Under the pieces are notes generated by a model that was given only the letters and a program-made list of their open reading frames with translations, had not been told where the DNA came from and made no database searches. A stretch of 60,069 nt of DNA from a bacterium (lineage in GTDB: Bacteria > Bacillota > Clostridia > Christensenellales > Aristaeellaceae). The stretch spans positions 1-60,069 of the forward strand of contig SFTH01000017.1 of assembly GCA_004563405.1 (NCBI GenBank), read 5' to 3'. Below are positions 1 through 6,411 of the stretch, one piece after another. Each line of letters opens with the position of its first letter. The stretch's first letter is position 1. The position numbers were made by a program, and so were the translations under genes.

Positions 1-7
1 TCAATGA

Positions 8-36
8 AGAGACGTTCTTTTGGGCGTCTCTTTTTC
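8..36 (+). terminator. Intrinsic terminator of a gene left of the window
   Basis: GAGACG (9-14) pairs with CGTCTC (25-30) and is followed by five T residues. It ends a plus-strand transcript whose gene lies before base 1. Confidence 0.7.
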
Positions 37-110
37 CTTGACATCGCAACCTTTTGGGCGCAGACCCGGTCAAATGGAAAAATGAACCAGAGAAAGTGGA
101 GGACAGAAGA

Positions 111-818
111 ATGAAGACGCGTATCAAGAGCGTACCGGCGTTGCTGCTTACGCTGGTCCTGATCGCAGGGATGGCACTGGCGGAGGTGCGCACGACGGGA
201 AATGTGAATCTGCGGACGGGCCCCGGACTGGATTTCGAGATCGTCGGCTCGGTCGCGCCGGATGCGGAGCTGGCATACCTCGGTGAAACGCGCACGGATT
301 CGCGCGGCGTGGACTGGTATCTCGTGGAATTCAAGGGCGGCGAAAGCTGGATCTCCTCCCGCTATTCCGAGTTGAGCGGCGAGGAAGTGCCGGTTGCATC
401 CGTTTCGGAGATGGATGGGGAGTGGGTGGAGCTCTCCGGCTACTACCTGTGCGATCTGGTGGACGCAGCGGAGCGCCTTGGGCTTACGGACTATGCGGAA
501 ATGGATTCGGAGGCGCCGTATTCCTATTCAAATGGCGCGCTGGTGCTGGCCGGTTACGACCTCGTGGAGCACATGAGCCTGGAGGGCGCGGGCTATACGC
601 TCTTTGGCGCGGCCTGCGGCATGTCCGTTTCGGAGGCCAGGGAGCGGCTTTCGGAGGCCGGCCTCGCGCTCTACTGCGAGAATCCCAATCTCGTCGTCTT
701 CGAGCATCCCGCGGGCGGGAATTCGATCTATGATGCGAACGGCTTTGATTCCTGCATCAACCTGGAGTGCAGGGACGGCGCGGTCGTTCTCATGGACTGG
801 TCCACATACACGGGTTGA
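111..818 (+). CDS. Secreted SH3b-domain protein
   Basis: The ATG at 111 is preceded by AGTGGAGG at a good distance; an in-frame ATG at 54 only adds residues in front of a clean signal peptide. The 235-residue product starts MKTRIKS, has a hydrophobic core and a likely cleavage at ALA-EV. Residues of about 27-85 form a bacterial SH3 (SH3_3) domain, recognisable by NVNLRTGPGLDFEIVGSV. Such domains usually bind the cell wall. The remaining 150 residues match no fold I recognise. No catalytic domain is visible, so the role is probably wall attachment or sensing. A TTGACA lies at 38-43 but has no convincing -10 partner. Confidence 0.85.
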   Translation: MKTRIKSVPALLLTLVLIAGMALAEVRTTGNVNLRTGPGLDFEIVGSVAPDAELAYLGETRTDSRGVDWYLVEFKGGESWISSRYSELSGEEVPVASVSEMDGEWVELSGYYLCDLVDAAERLGLTDYAEMDSEAPYSYSNGALVLAGYDLVEHMSLEGAGYTLFGAACGMSVSEARERLSEAGLALYCENPNLVVFEHPAGGNSIYDANGFDSCINLECRDGAVVLMDWSTYTG

Positions 819-838
819 GCGGCGCAACCGGCGTTCGA

Positions 839-867
839 TTGACGCGCGTCGGGCGGCCTGCTATAAT
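839..867 (+). promoter_or_regulatory. Sigma-A promoter of the lepB pair
   Basis: TTGACG (839-844), 17-bp spacer, TATAAT (862-867). Transcription should start near 874, giving a short leader with GGAGG at 888-892 before the GTG at 900. Confidence 0.85.
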
Positions 868-899
868 GTGTGCTGTAACGACGTCTCGGAGGTCAGAGT

Positions 900-1280
900 G
901 TGGAGCTGAGAATGCGACTGGGCGCGCTGCGCCGCAGGTTTAGAATCGCATATTTGCGGGAGTGGATACGGGAATGGAGCAGAATACTGCTCAATCCCCG
1001 CCTGCTCTTCTGCCTCCTTCTGGCGTGGATGATCACCAACGGATGGAGCTACATCCTCTTTGGGCTGGGAATGGCGCTGGGCGTAAACTGGATGCGCATC
1101 GTGGGCGGGGCGTACATGAGCTTTCTTTGGCTGCCCTTTACGCCGGAGAAGCTGGTGACGGCGCTGATTGCCATCGGCCTGTTGCGGTTGCTCTACCCGG
1201 AGGATCAGCAGACGCTGGGGGTTCTGCGGGCGAAGCTCGCGCGGCTGCGCGAACGGAAGGACAAGCCGTGTCGCCGCTGA
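900..1280 (+). CDS. Small membrane protein upstream of signal peptidase
   Basis: A GTG start at 900 sits about 7 nt after TCGGAGG. The product has 126 residues: a basic N-terminus (many Arg), two hydrophobic stretches at about 33-60 and 65-98, and a charged basic tail. It is probably a two- or three-span inner-membrane protein with a cytoplasmic C-terminus. Its last 13 nt overlap the start of the signal peptidase gene, so the two are probably translationally coupled. I do not recognise the family; a role in the same secretion or membrane step as LepB is inference from overlap only. Confidence 0.75.
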   Translation: MELRMRLGALRRRFRIAYLREWIREWSRILLNPRLLFCLLLAWMITNGWSYILFGLGMALGVNWMRIVGGAYMSFLWLPFTPEKLVTALIAIGLLRLLYPEDQQTLGVLRAKLARLRERKDKPCRR

Positions 1281-1768
1281 TTCGCGCCCTGGCGGAGCTC
1301 GCCCTGGCCGTCGGGGCGGCGCTCCTGCTGCGGCGCTATGTGTGCGTGCTGGCCTATGTGAAGGGAAGCTCGATGCGGGACACGCTGCGCAGCGGAGAAT
1401 GGATGTTTGCCGTCCGGCGGGGTCTGCACGGGGAGCTCAGGCGCTTTGACGTGGTGCTGTGCCGCTTTCCGGGGCGGCGAGAGCTGTTTGTGAAGCGCAT
1501 CGTGGGTCTGCCCGGAGAGCGCGTCTCCCTGGAGGAGGGCGCGCTGCGGATAGACGGCGCGCCGGTGGAGGAGGACTTCCCGCTGCGCCGCGGCCGCCGC
1601 TCCATGGCGGAGTGCACGCTCGGGCCCGATTCCTATTTCGTGCTGGGCGACAACCGCCCGGCCTCCCGGGACAGCCGCGCGGTCGGCCCCATTGCCGAGG
1701 GGCAGATCGTGGCCGTGGTTCGCTGCGTGGTGTTCCCGCCGTCGCGCATCCGGCGCATATATAAGTAA
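1268..1768 (+). CDS. lepB: Signal peptidase I
   Basis: Type I leader peptidase (S26), which removes signal peptides at the outer face of the membrane. The 166-residue product begins at a GTG (1268) inside the preceding gene. One N-terminal membrane anchor (about 8-30) is followed by box B with GSSM (nucleophile Ser35), the general-base Lys76 in FVKRIVGLPGE, and box E GDNRPASRDSR. The length is typical of short Gram-positive enzymes. It shares the promoter at 839-867 with the membrane protein in front. The catalytic dyad is intact. Confidence 0.93.
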   Translation: MSPLIRALAELALAVGAALLLRRYVCVLAYVKGSSMRDTLRSGEWMFAVRRGLHGELRRFDVVLCRFPGRRELFVKRIVGLPGERVSLEEGALRIDGAPVEEDFPLRRGRRSMAECTLGPDSYFVLGDNRPASRDSRAVGPIAEGQIVAVVRCVVFPPSRIRRIYK

Positions 1769-1785
1769 AGATTTGCCAAAACGGA

Positions 1786-1814
1786 TTGACATGGCCTGTG
1801 CGACGTGCTATAAT
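1786..1814 (+). promoter_or_regulatory. Consensus promoter of the solitary 5S rRNA
   Basis: TTGACA (1786-1791), 17-bp spacer, TATAAT (1809-1814): a perfect sigma-A consensus starting only 18 bp after lepB. It predicts a start near 1821, a few bases before the 5S sequence. Confidence 0.92.
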
Positions 1815-1828
1815 TCCAACATAATATT

Positions 1829-1944
1829 TCCGGTGACAATAGCCTGAGGGATCCACCTGTTCCCATACCGAACACAGAAGTTAAGCCTCAGCACGCTGAT
1901 GGTACTTGGCTGGCAACGGCCGTCGGGAGGTCGTGACATGCCGT
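1829..1944 (+). rRNA. rrf: 5S ribosomal RNA
   Basis: The conserved 5S core is present: GTTCCCATACCGAACACAGA then AGTTAAGCC, with CTGAGG (1844-1849) pairing with CCTCAG for helix II and GATGGTACT following. Ends are approximate (about 116 nt) because helix I (CGGTGAC near 1831 with GACATGCCG near 1935-1943) pairs imperfectly. No 16S or 23S gene is adjacent; the gene stands alone between lepB and a protein gene, with its own promoter. The start codon of the following gene overlaps its 3' end. Confidence 0.9.
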
Positions 1945-2576
1945 TTCCCGTATATCCGAATTTTCAAAGAAGGCTCGCGCGTTTCATGCTGAGGGCGCGG
2001 TTTGCGCTCCTGCCCCTGTTCGTTGCGGGACTGATTTTGTTTGGCGTGGGGGCGGCGCGGAACCAGGGAACGCTGATGGCCGCCGGTACGCTGGCCGGCG
2101 CGGTCGGCTTTTTGTACTTCGGCACGTTCGGCGCCCGGGACGCGCTTGCGCAGGTGGAGATCGGCGAGGAAGAAATCTGTCTGGTGGACGAGAGGGGGGA
2201 GCCCCTGCGCGCGGCGGAGTACCGGTATGTGCGCAAAATTGAGACGCGGACGCTCTATCTGACCTATCTTTCAACGCAGAGAAGGAATCGGGGGCTGTTC
2301 GAGGATCCTCTGGGCAGAGAAACCGAACTCATTCTGGCGTATATTGACCGCGCGCATTGCTTTGAGGATCTGAAGCTCCGCCCGACCGGCTGGCGGAAAG
2401 CGGAAAAATACTGGTGCAACGAGCTGCTGTACCATCCCTACTGCATTGCGTTCGCCTACGACGAGGAGGCCTGGAGGCTGCTGCAGGCGCGCGTAGCCCA
2501 TCGGGACGCAGCTCCGTCCGGCGCGAAGGGTGCGTGCGACAGGCTGCGCCCGCCGGAGGAGGCGGGCGCAAAGTAA
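1938..2576 (+). CDS. Putative two-span membrane protein, overlaps 5S 3' end
   Basis: The ATG at 1938 has GGGAGG 7 nt upstream, but both lie inside the 5S sequence. A second in-frame ATG at 1986 would clear the rRNA but has only a distant AGAAGG. The protein (212 residues from 1938) has a basic N-terminus, two hydrophobic segments (about 23-43 and 47-66), then a soluble 145-residue domain. This two-helix plus PH-like layout resembles YcxB-type membrane proteins, but I cannot assign a family. It has no promoter other than the 5S one. The stop lies directly before a hairpin shared with the tRNA operon. Confidence 0.65.
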   Translation: MPFPVYPNFQRRLARFMLRARFALLPLFVAGLILFGVGAARNQGTLMAAGTLAGAVGFLYFGTFGARDALAQVEIGEEEICLVDERGEPLRAAEYRYVRKIETRTLYLTYLSTQRRNRGLFEDPLGRETELILAYIDRAHCFEDLKLRPTGWRKAEKYWCNELLYHPYCIAFAYDEEAWRLLQARVAHRDAAPSGAKGACDRLRPPEEAGAK

Positions 2577-2604
2577 AACGCTCTTCGATTTCTCGAAGAG
2601 CGTT
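2577..2604. terminator. Bidirectional hairpin between CDS and tRNA operon
   Basis: AACGCTCTTCGA and TCGAAGAGCGTT form a stem of about 11-12 bp with an ATTT loop. On the minus strand it is followed by TTTT, which would end the tRNA operon; on the plus strand the T run is weaker. Confidence 0.7.
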
Positions 2605-2608
2605 TGCT

Positions 2609-2685
2609 TGGCGATGCGGAAGGGGCTCGAACCCTCGACCTCCAGCGTGACAGGCTGGCATTCTAACCAACTGAACTACCGCACC
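2609..2685 (-). tRNA. tRNA-Asp (GTC)
   Basis: 77 nt on the minus strand with encoded CCA. The acceptor GGTGCGG pairs with CCGCATC, and the anticodon loop reads CTGTCAC (GTC). Fourth and last gene of the operon. Confidence 0.95.
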
Positions 2686-2686
2686 A

Positions 2687-2763
2687 TGGTGGGCCCTCAG
2701 GGACTCGAACCCTGGACCGATCGGTTATGAGCCGACTGCTCTAACCAACTGAGCTAAAGGCCC
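2687..2763 (-). tRNA. tRNA with CAT anticodon (elongator Met or lysidine Ile2)
   Basis: 77 nt with encoded CCA. GGGCCTT pairs with AGGGCCC, and the anticodon loop is CTCATAA. The G1:C72 pair rules out an initiator tRNA. The D-arm and anticodon stem (CTTTAGCTCAGTTGG, GGCTCATAACC) also resemble Firmicute tRNA-Ile2 genes, whose C34 becomes lysidine, so Met versus Ile is undecided. Confidence 0.9.
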
Positions 2764-2778
2764 AAACCGGAGAAAAAA

Positions 2779-2853
2779 TGGTGACCTCTACGGGACTCGA
2801 ACCCGTGTTACCGCCGTGAAAGGGCGGTGTCTTAACCGCTTGACCAAGAGGTC
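2779..2853 (-). tRNA. tRNA-Glu (TTC)
   Basis: 75 nt with encoded CCA. GACCTCT pairs with AGAGGTC; anticodon loop CTTTCAC (TTC). The D-loop TTGGTCAAGCGG is typical of tRNA-Glu. Confidence 0.95.
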
Positions 2854-2859
2854 ACACCA

Positions 2860-2936
2860 TGGTCGGGGTGACAGGATTCGAACCTGCGGCCCCATGCTCC
2901 CAAAGCACGTGCGCTACCAAACTGCGCTACACCCCG
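2860..2936 (-). tRNA. tRNA-Pro (TGG)
   Basis: 77 nt with encoded CCA. CGGGGTG pairs with CACCCCG; anticodon loop TTTGGGA (TGG). First gene of the four-tRNA operon. Confidence 0.95.
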
Positions 2937-2973
2937 ACGTCGTCGTAGAGCCGTGCCCGAAGCGACATATAGA

Positions 2974-3002
2974 ATTATAACAAGTCGGGGTGATTTTGTC
3001 AA
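2974..3002 (-). promoter_or_regulatory. Consensus promoter of the tRNA operon
   Basis: On the minus strand: TTGACA (3002-2997), 17-bp spacer, TATAAT (2979-2974). It fires about 30 nt before tRNA-Pro and lies only 52 bp past the recR stop. Confidence 0.92.
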
Positions 3003-3054
3003 TACTTTTTTGGGACGGAAAATGGGATGTCGGGAAAAGTTTTGACGAAGTGCC

Positions 3055-3651
3055 TCAGATTTCCCGCCGTCCCTGGAAGGCGCGCAGGAGGGTCACCTCG
3101 TCGGTGTACTCCAGCTCGCCGCCCACCGGCACGCCGTGGGCGATGCGGGTCACGCGCACGTCCATGGGTTTGATCAGTCGGGCGATATATGCCGCGGTGG
3201 CCTCGCCCTCCACATCCGGGTTCGTGGCCAGCACGACCTCCTTCACCTCGCCGGAGGACAGGCGCTCCATCAATTCGCGGATGCGGATGTCGTCCGGGCC
3301 GACGCCGTCCATGGGGGAGATGACCCCGTGCAGCACATGGTAGAGTCCGTTGTAATCGCGCATGCGCTCCATGGCGTTCACGTCCCGGGGATCCTTGACC
3401 ACGCAGATCACATCCCGCCGTCGGTTGGGGTCGGCACAGATGGCGCAGGGGTCCACGTCGGTGAAGTTGCCGCACACCGGGCAGAAGTGCACCTGCTTTT
3501 TGCCGTTGAAGATGGCCACCGCCAGCTCGCGCACCTGTTCCTCAGGTTGGGAGATGATGTGGTAGGCCAGTCGCTGGGCCGTCTTTCGGCCGACGCCCGG
3601 GAGCTTGGAGAGCTGGTTGACCAGCCTGGAAATCGCTTCTACTTCCGCCAT
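3055..3651 (-). CDS. recR: Recombination mediator RecR
   Basis: RecF-pathway protein that forms a DNA clamp with RecO and loads RecA at gaps. The start MAEVEAI at 3651 follows GAGGT; an in-frame start 7 codons earlier has no better site. The 198-residue product has the helix-hairpin-helix (LSKLPGVGRKTAQRLA), a four-Cys zinc site (C57, C60, C69, C72), and a Toprim domain from about residue 80 with DPRDVNAMER and NPDVEGEATA. It follows ybaB by 60 bp, the usual ybaB-recR order; dnaX, often in front, is absent here. Confidence 0.96.
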   Translation of the reverse strand: MAEVEAISRLVNQLSKLPGVGRKTAQRLAYHIISQPEEQVRELAVAIFNGKKQVHFCPVCGNFTDVDPCAICADPNRRRDVICVVKDPRDVNAMERMRDYNGLYHVLHGVISPMDGVGPDDIRIRELMERLSSGEVKEVVLATNPDVEGEATAAYIARLIKPMDVRVTRIAHGVPVGGELEYTDEVTLLRAFQGRREI

Positions 3652-3711
3652 GTGTACCTCGCCTTGAACCAAAATTTTGGGCGCGCGGTTGCGCGCCCCG
3701 TTTCGCTCTGA

Positions 3712-4056
3712 TCAGAACAGTCCGGGCATGCCCAGGCCGCCGGTCATCTTGCTCATCTCGCGCTCCATGGTTTCGCCGGCCTCGCGCAGGGCCTCGTTCA
3801 CCGCTGCGACGACCAGATCCTGAAGCATCTCTACGTCGTCCGGATCCACCGCTTCGGGCTTGATGGTCAAGGAGAGGAGCTCCTTCTTGCCGTTGACGCG
3901 CGCCGTGGCCATTCCGCCACCTGCGCTGGCCTCGAATTCGCGGGCCTCGATCTCCTCCTGCATCTTTGCCATCTGCTGCTGGAGCTTCTGAGCCTGGCGC
4001 GCCAGCTGCTGCATGTTGCCGCCGCCCATCATATTCGGAAATCCGCCTCTTGCCAT
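3712..4056 (-). CDS. ybaB: YbaB/EbfC nucleoid-associated protein
   Basis: Small dimeric DNA-binding protein of the YbaB/EbfC family. The 114-residue product starts MARGGFPNMMGGG, has a Gln/Lys-rich coiled helix (QQLARQAQKLQQQMAKMQEE) and the family core EASAGGGMATARVNGKKELL. Upstream in-frame starts fall in the promoter or leader and lack homology. Its own promoter lies at 4115-4143, so it is the first gene of the ybaB-recR unit. Confidence 0.93.
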   Translation of the reverse strand: MARGGFPNMMGGGNMQQLARQAQKLQQQMAKMQEEIEAREFEASAGGGMATARVNGKKELLSLTIKPEAVDPDDVEMLQDLVVAAVNEALREAGETMEREMSKMTGGLGMPGLF

Positions 4057-4114
4057 GATACTACCGTCCTTCCCGCGCCAGAGGCGCTTGAAATGTTTTT
4101 GCATTGCTCTCTTT

Positions 4115-4143
4115 ATTATACATGATTTTCCCCAGCGCGTAAA
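4115..4143 (-). promoter_or_regulatory. Promoter of ybaB-recR
   Basis: On the minus strand: TTTACG (4143-4138), 17-bp spacer, TATAAT (4120-4115), about 60 bp before the ybaB ATG. Confidence 0.7.
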
Positions 4144-4166
4144 GCAAAAATCTGTGCGCGGGGCGC

Positions 4167-4196
4167 AAAAAGGCCGCCGCCCAGGGGGCTGCGGCA
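4167..4196 (-). terminator. Terminator of the small lipoprotein gene
   Basis: On the minus strand a GC-rich hairpin (GCCGC ... GCGGC) is followed by TTTTT (4171-4167), just before the ybaB promoter. Confidence 0.6.
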
Positions 4197-4245
4197 AGAG
4201 CTTGTTTTGTTTCTTTTGTTTTGGAGTCAAACCGGTTTTCAGAGA

Positions 4246-4461
4246 TCAGCCTTCGGTCGTCGCGGCGGTTTCGTCGCCGGCGGGCGCTTCGGTCACGTCG
4301 ATAACGGGCTCTTCGGTAGCTTCGTCGGTGGCGACGGGCGCTTCAGTTTCGACGACGGGCGCCTCGGTGGCAGTCGTGGTGGTGGTCTCCTTGTTGGAGC
4401 AGGCGCTCAGGCCGATGACGGCCAGCATCATAACGAGTACGAGAGCAATAATTTTCTTCAT
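4246..4461 (-). CDS. Small Thr/Glu-rich lipoprotein
   Basis: The ATG at 4461 follows GGGAGG at 8 nt; in-frame codons upstream cover the AT-rich promoter region. The 71-residue product has a signal peptide ending in a lipobox (GLSAC, Cys21). The mature part is low complexity, built on TEAP-like units (TEAPVVETEAPVATDEATEEP) with no globular domain. It is probably a membrane-anchored spacer-like peptide on the cell surface; function unknown. It is the clearest lipobox in a window where the transporter binding proteins lack one. A TATAAT at 4524-4519 lies upstream on this strand. Confidence 0.75.
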   Translation of the reverse strand: MKKIIALVLVMMLAVIGLSACSNKETTTTTATEAPVVETEAPVATDEATEEPVIDVTEAPAGDETAATTEG

Positions 4462-4764
4462 GGAACGATCCTCCCAAACATTGTTGTTCCTTGAAAGCTT
4501 TTCCTTCAAGTGAGAGATATTATAATCCGCAAAATGCGGAATTATACCGTTAAAGCGGTAAACAGTTGGGAAACTCATTTCGGCAAAACTGGTACATTTT
4601 GGCAGGAGAAAATGGCGCAGGAGTGGAGATGCGTTGCGGATGCACGCACAATTCTGAAAAATCTGGCTGCATGGGCGGGCGGCGGCTGAACCTTCAAGGA
4701 GCGGCGAGGCAGGGGAGTCCGGGATTATCCCAGTTCACACTTTGAGAATCCGTTTTCCTCGAAG

Positions 4765-4915
4765 CCTCCATCCGCCGAGGGAGGTGGCAAAATCTATGAT
4801 TTTTGACAGAGGGAGGAAAGGAAGGACGGGGGAATCGAGGGGATGAATCGGCCTGACGGGTTCTCTCCCTCAGTCAGCTGCGCTGACAGCTCCCTCATCA
4901 GAGGGAGCCGGGGGA
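4765..4915. repeat. Clostridial-type interspersed palindromic repeat
   Basis: The gene-free stretch 4462-5047 contains GTCAGC-TGC-GCTGAC (4873-4887) followed directly by GCTCCCTC-ATCA-GAGGGAGC (4889-4908), preceded by CCTCC...GGGAGG arms around 4765-4815. From memory, similar CTCCCTCAGTCAGC...GAGGGAGC units recur between genes in many gut Clostridia. No ORF or promoter is evident. The element boundaries are estimates. Confidence 0.55.
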
Positions 4916-5047
4916 TTTGTCGGTTCCAAAGCACAACATGATGATTCGCCTGGCAGAGGAAGCCGGGGATTTCCGCAACCGAAGCATGACATGGGAATCC
5001 GATCTGTCAGGGGAAGGCAGGGGGTTTCGTGCCCCGGATCAGGACAT

Positions 5048-5082
5048 GAAAATCCGGCCTGCGATGCAAGCGCAGGCCGGAT
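5048..5082 (-). terminator. Terminator of the helD-thiN operon
   Basis: A perfect 12-bp stem (ATCCGGCCTGCG / CGCAGGCCGGAT) with a 7-nt loop, followed on the minus strand by TTTT. It lies 49 bp past the fusion gene stop. Confidence 0.85.
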
Positions 5083-5130
5083 GAGCGGTTTACGAACGCC
5101 CCGCGAATACCGGGGTCTTTGGATTCTGGT

Positions 5131-6411
5131 TCAGCTCTGCGGGGGCTTCAGCTCGGTGATGACCAGCAGCGCGCCCTTTTCCACGCCGATTTCGGCCGTC
5201 TCCGCCGTGAAGTCGTTGCCCATGCCCAGCGGGAAGTCCGGCGTGAGCGTCGCGCCCTCCAGCGGGTACTTTGCGCCCCGGATGAATACGCCCTCGCAGG
5301 GGCCGCCCAGGGCGAACACCGAGAGCTTGCCCATTGCGCGTGCAACGCGGATGGAGCCGTTCTTCACTGCCTGCACCCGCACCAGGCCGTCGCACAGCGC
5401 CGCCTGCGCGCCCCGCTCCGCGAGATACAGCAGGGCCTGCAAGTTGGCCAGGGTGTGGTCCAGCCGCCCGCCCAGGCCGCCCACGAACAGGAAGTCCCGC
5501 ACGCCCAGCTCCAGCGCGTACTTTGCGCAGAGCATGGCGTCCGTGTCGTCCTTGACCACCGGATGGCGCACCACGTCCACTCCCTCGGGCGCGTCGGAGG
5601 AATCGAAGTCTCCGATCACCGCGTCGGGCGCGATGCGCAGCCTCCGGGCCAGCGCGTAGCCCGCGTCGGCGCAGAGGACGAGGTCGCCCTCCCGGAAGGC
5701 GTAGGCCTCCGCGGGGTCGCCCTCGCAGCGGGCGGTCAGGATGGCGCAGCGCCGCCAGGGCAGCAGGTCGGCGTAGCGCTCCACCACGCCGTCGGCCATC
5801 TCCGCCATCTCGCTGTGGGCGTGGCGGGAGGCTTCGTCCAGCACGCAGAAGGCGCGCATGCCCGCGCGCTTCGCGCCGCGTATGCCCTCCGGCACGTCCT
5901 CGAACACGGCGCAGTGCTCCGGGGCGACGCCCAAGCGCTCCGCCGCCAGCAGGAACACCTCGCCGTTGCCCTTGCCCCGGCCGCCGGTGTCGTCCGTGGA
6001 GCAGAGGGCGTCGAAGAGCTCCAGCACGCCCAGGTTGGTCAGACAGGGCCGGTACAGATACTCCGGCAGCGCCGTGGCCACGGCCAGCTTCACGCCGCAG
6101 CGCTTCAGCGCCGTGAGATACTCCCGCGCGTCCGCCTTCAGGGGCACGCGGCAGGCGTACTCCTCCCGGGCCAGCTCCGTCCATTCCCGCACGATCTCCT
6201 CCCAGGGGCCCGGAAAGCCGAAGCGGCGCATGGTGTACTCGGCGCTCTCCCGGTAGCTCAGTCCCGCGAGGGCCCGTCCGTAGTCCTCCGGCACGGCCAT
6301 GCCGTGCCGCGCAAAGTAGATTTCGTCCACGCGGGTCCAGACGTACATGCTGTCCAGCAGCGTGCCGTCCAGATCGAAGATGGCCGCGTCGAAGGGAAAG
6401 ATGTTCTTCAT
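5131..6411 (-). CDS. HAD phosphatase - thiamine pyrophosphokinase fusion
   Basis: A 426-residue two-domain protein. Residues 1-212 are a HAD-superfamily phosphatase of the phosphoglycolate phosphatase/beta-phosphoglucomutase type: DLDGTLLDS with D13 and D15, and the late acidic motif VFEDVPEGI near 169-177. Residues of about 220-426 are thiamine pyrophosphokinase (ATP + thiamine to TPP + AMP): CADAGYA, IGDFDS (267-272), KDDTDA (287-292), GGLGGRLDHTLAN (311-323). Both active sites look intact. Its ATG overlaps the stop of the upstream flavoprotein gene (ATGA). One attractive reading is that the HAD part removes phosphate from thiamine monophosphate to feed the kinase, but its substrate is unproven. 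Confidence 0.9.
   Translation of the reverse strand: MKNIFPFDAAIFDLDGTLLDSMYVWTRVDEIYFARHGMAVPEDYGRALAGLSYRESAEYTMRRFGFPGPWEEIVREWTELAREEYACRVPLKADAREYLTALKRCGVKLAVATALPEYLYRPCLTNLGVLELFDALCSTDDTGGRGKGNGEVFLLAAERLGVAPEHCAVFEDVPEGIRGAKRAGMRAFCVLDEASRHAHSEMAEMADGVVERYADLLPWRRCAILTARCEGDPAEAYAFREGDLVLCADAGYALARRLRIAPDAVIGDFDSSDAPEGVDVVRHPVVKDDTDAMLCAKYALELGVRDFLFVGGLGGRLDHTLANLQALLYLAERGAQAALCDGLVRVQAVKNGSIRVARAMGKLSVFALGGPCEGVFIRGAKYPLEGATLTPDFPLGMGNDFTAETAEIGVEKGALLVITELKPPQS

Noticed and set aside
38..66. TTGACA at 38-43 as a promoter of the SH3b gene
   Set aside because: No acceptable -10 lies 16-18 bp downstream.
2687..2763. CAT tRNA as the initiator tRNA-fMet
   Set aside because: It has a normal G1:C72 pair and lacks the three G:C pairs at the anticodon stem base typical of initiators.
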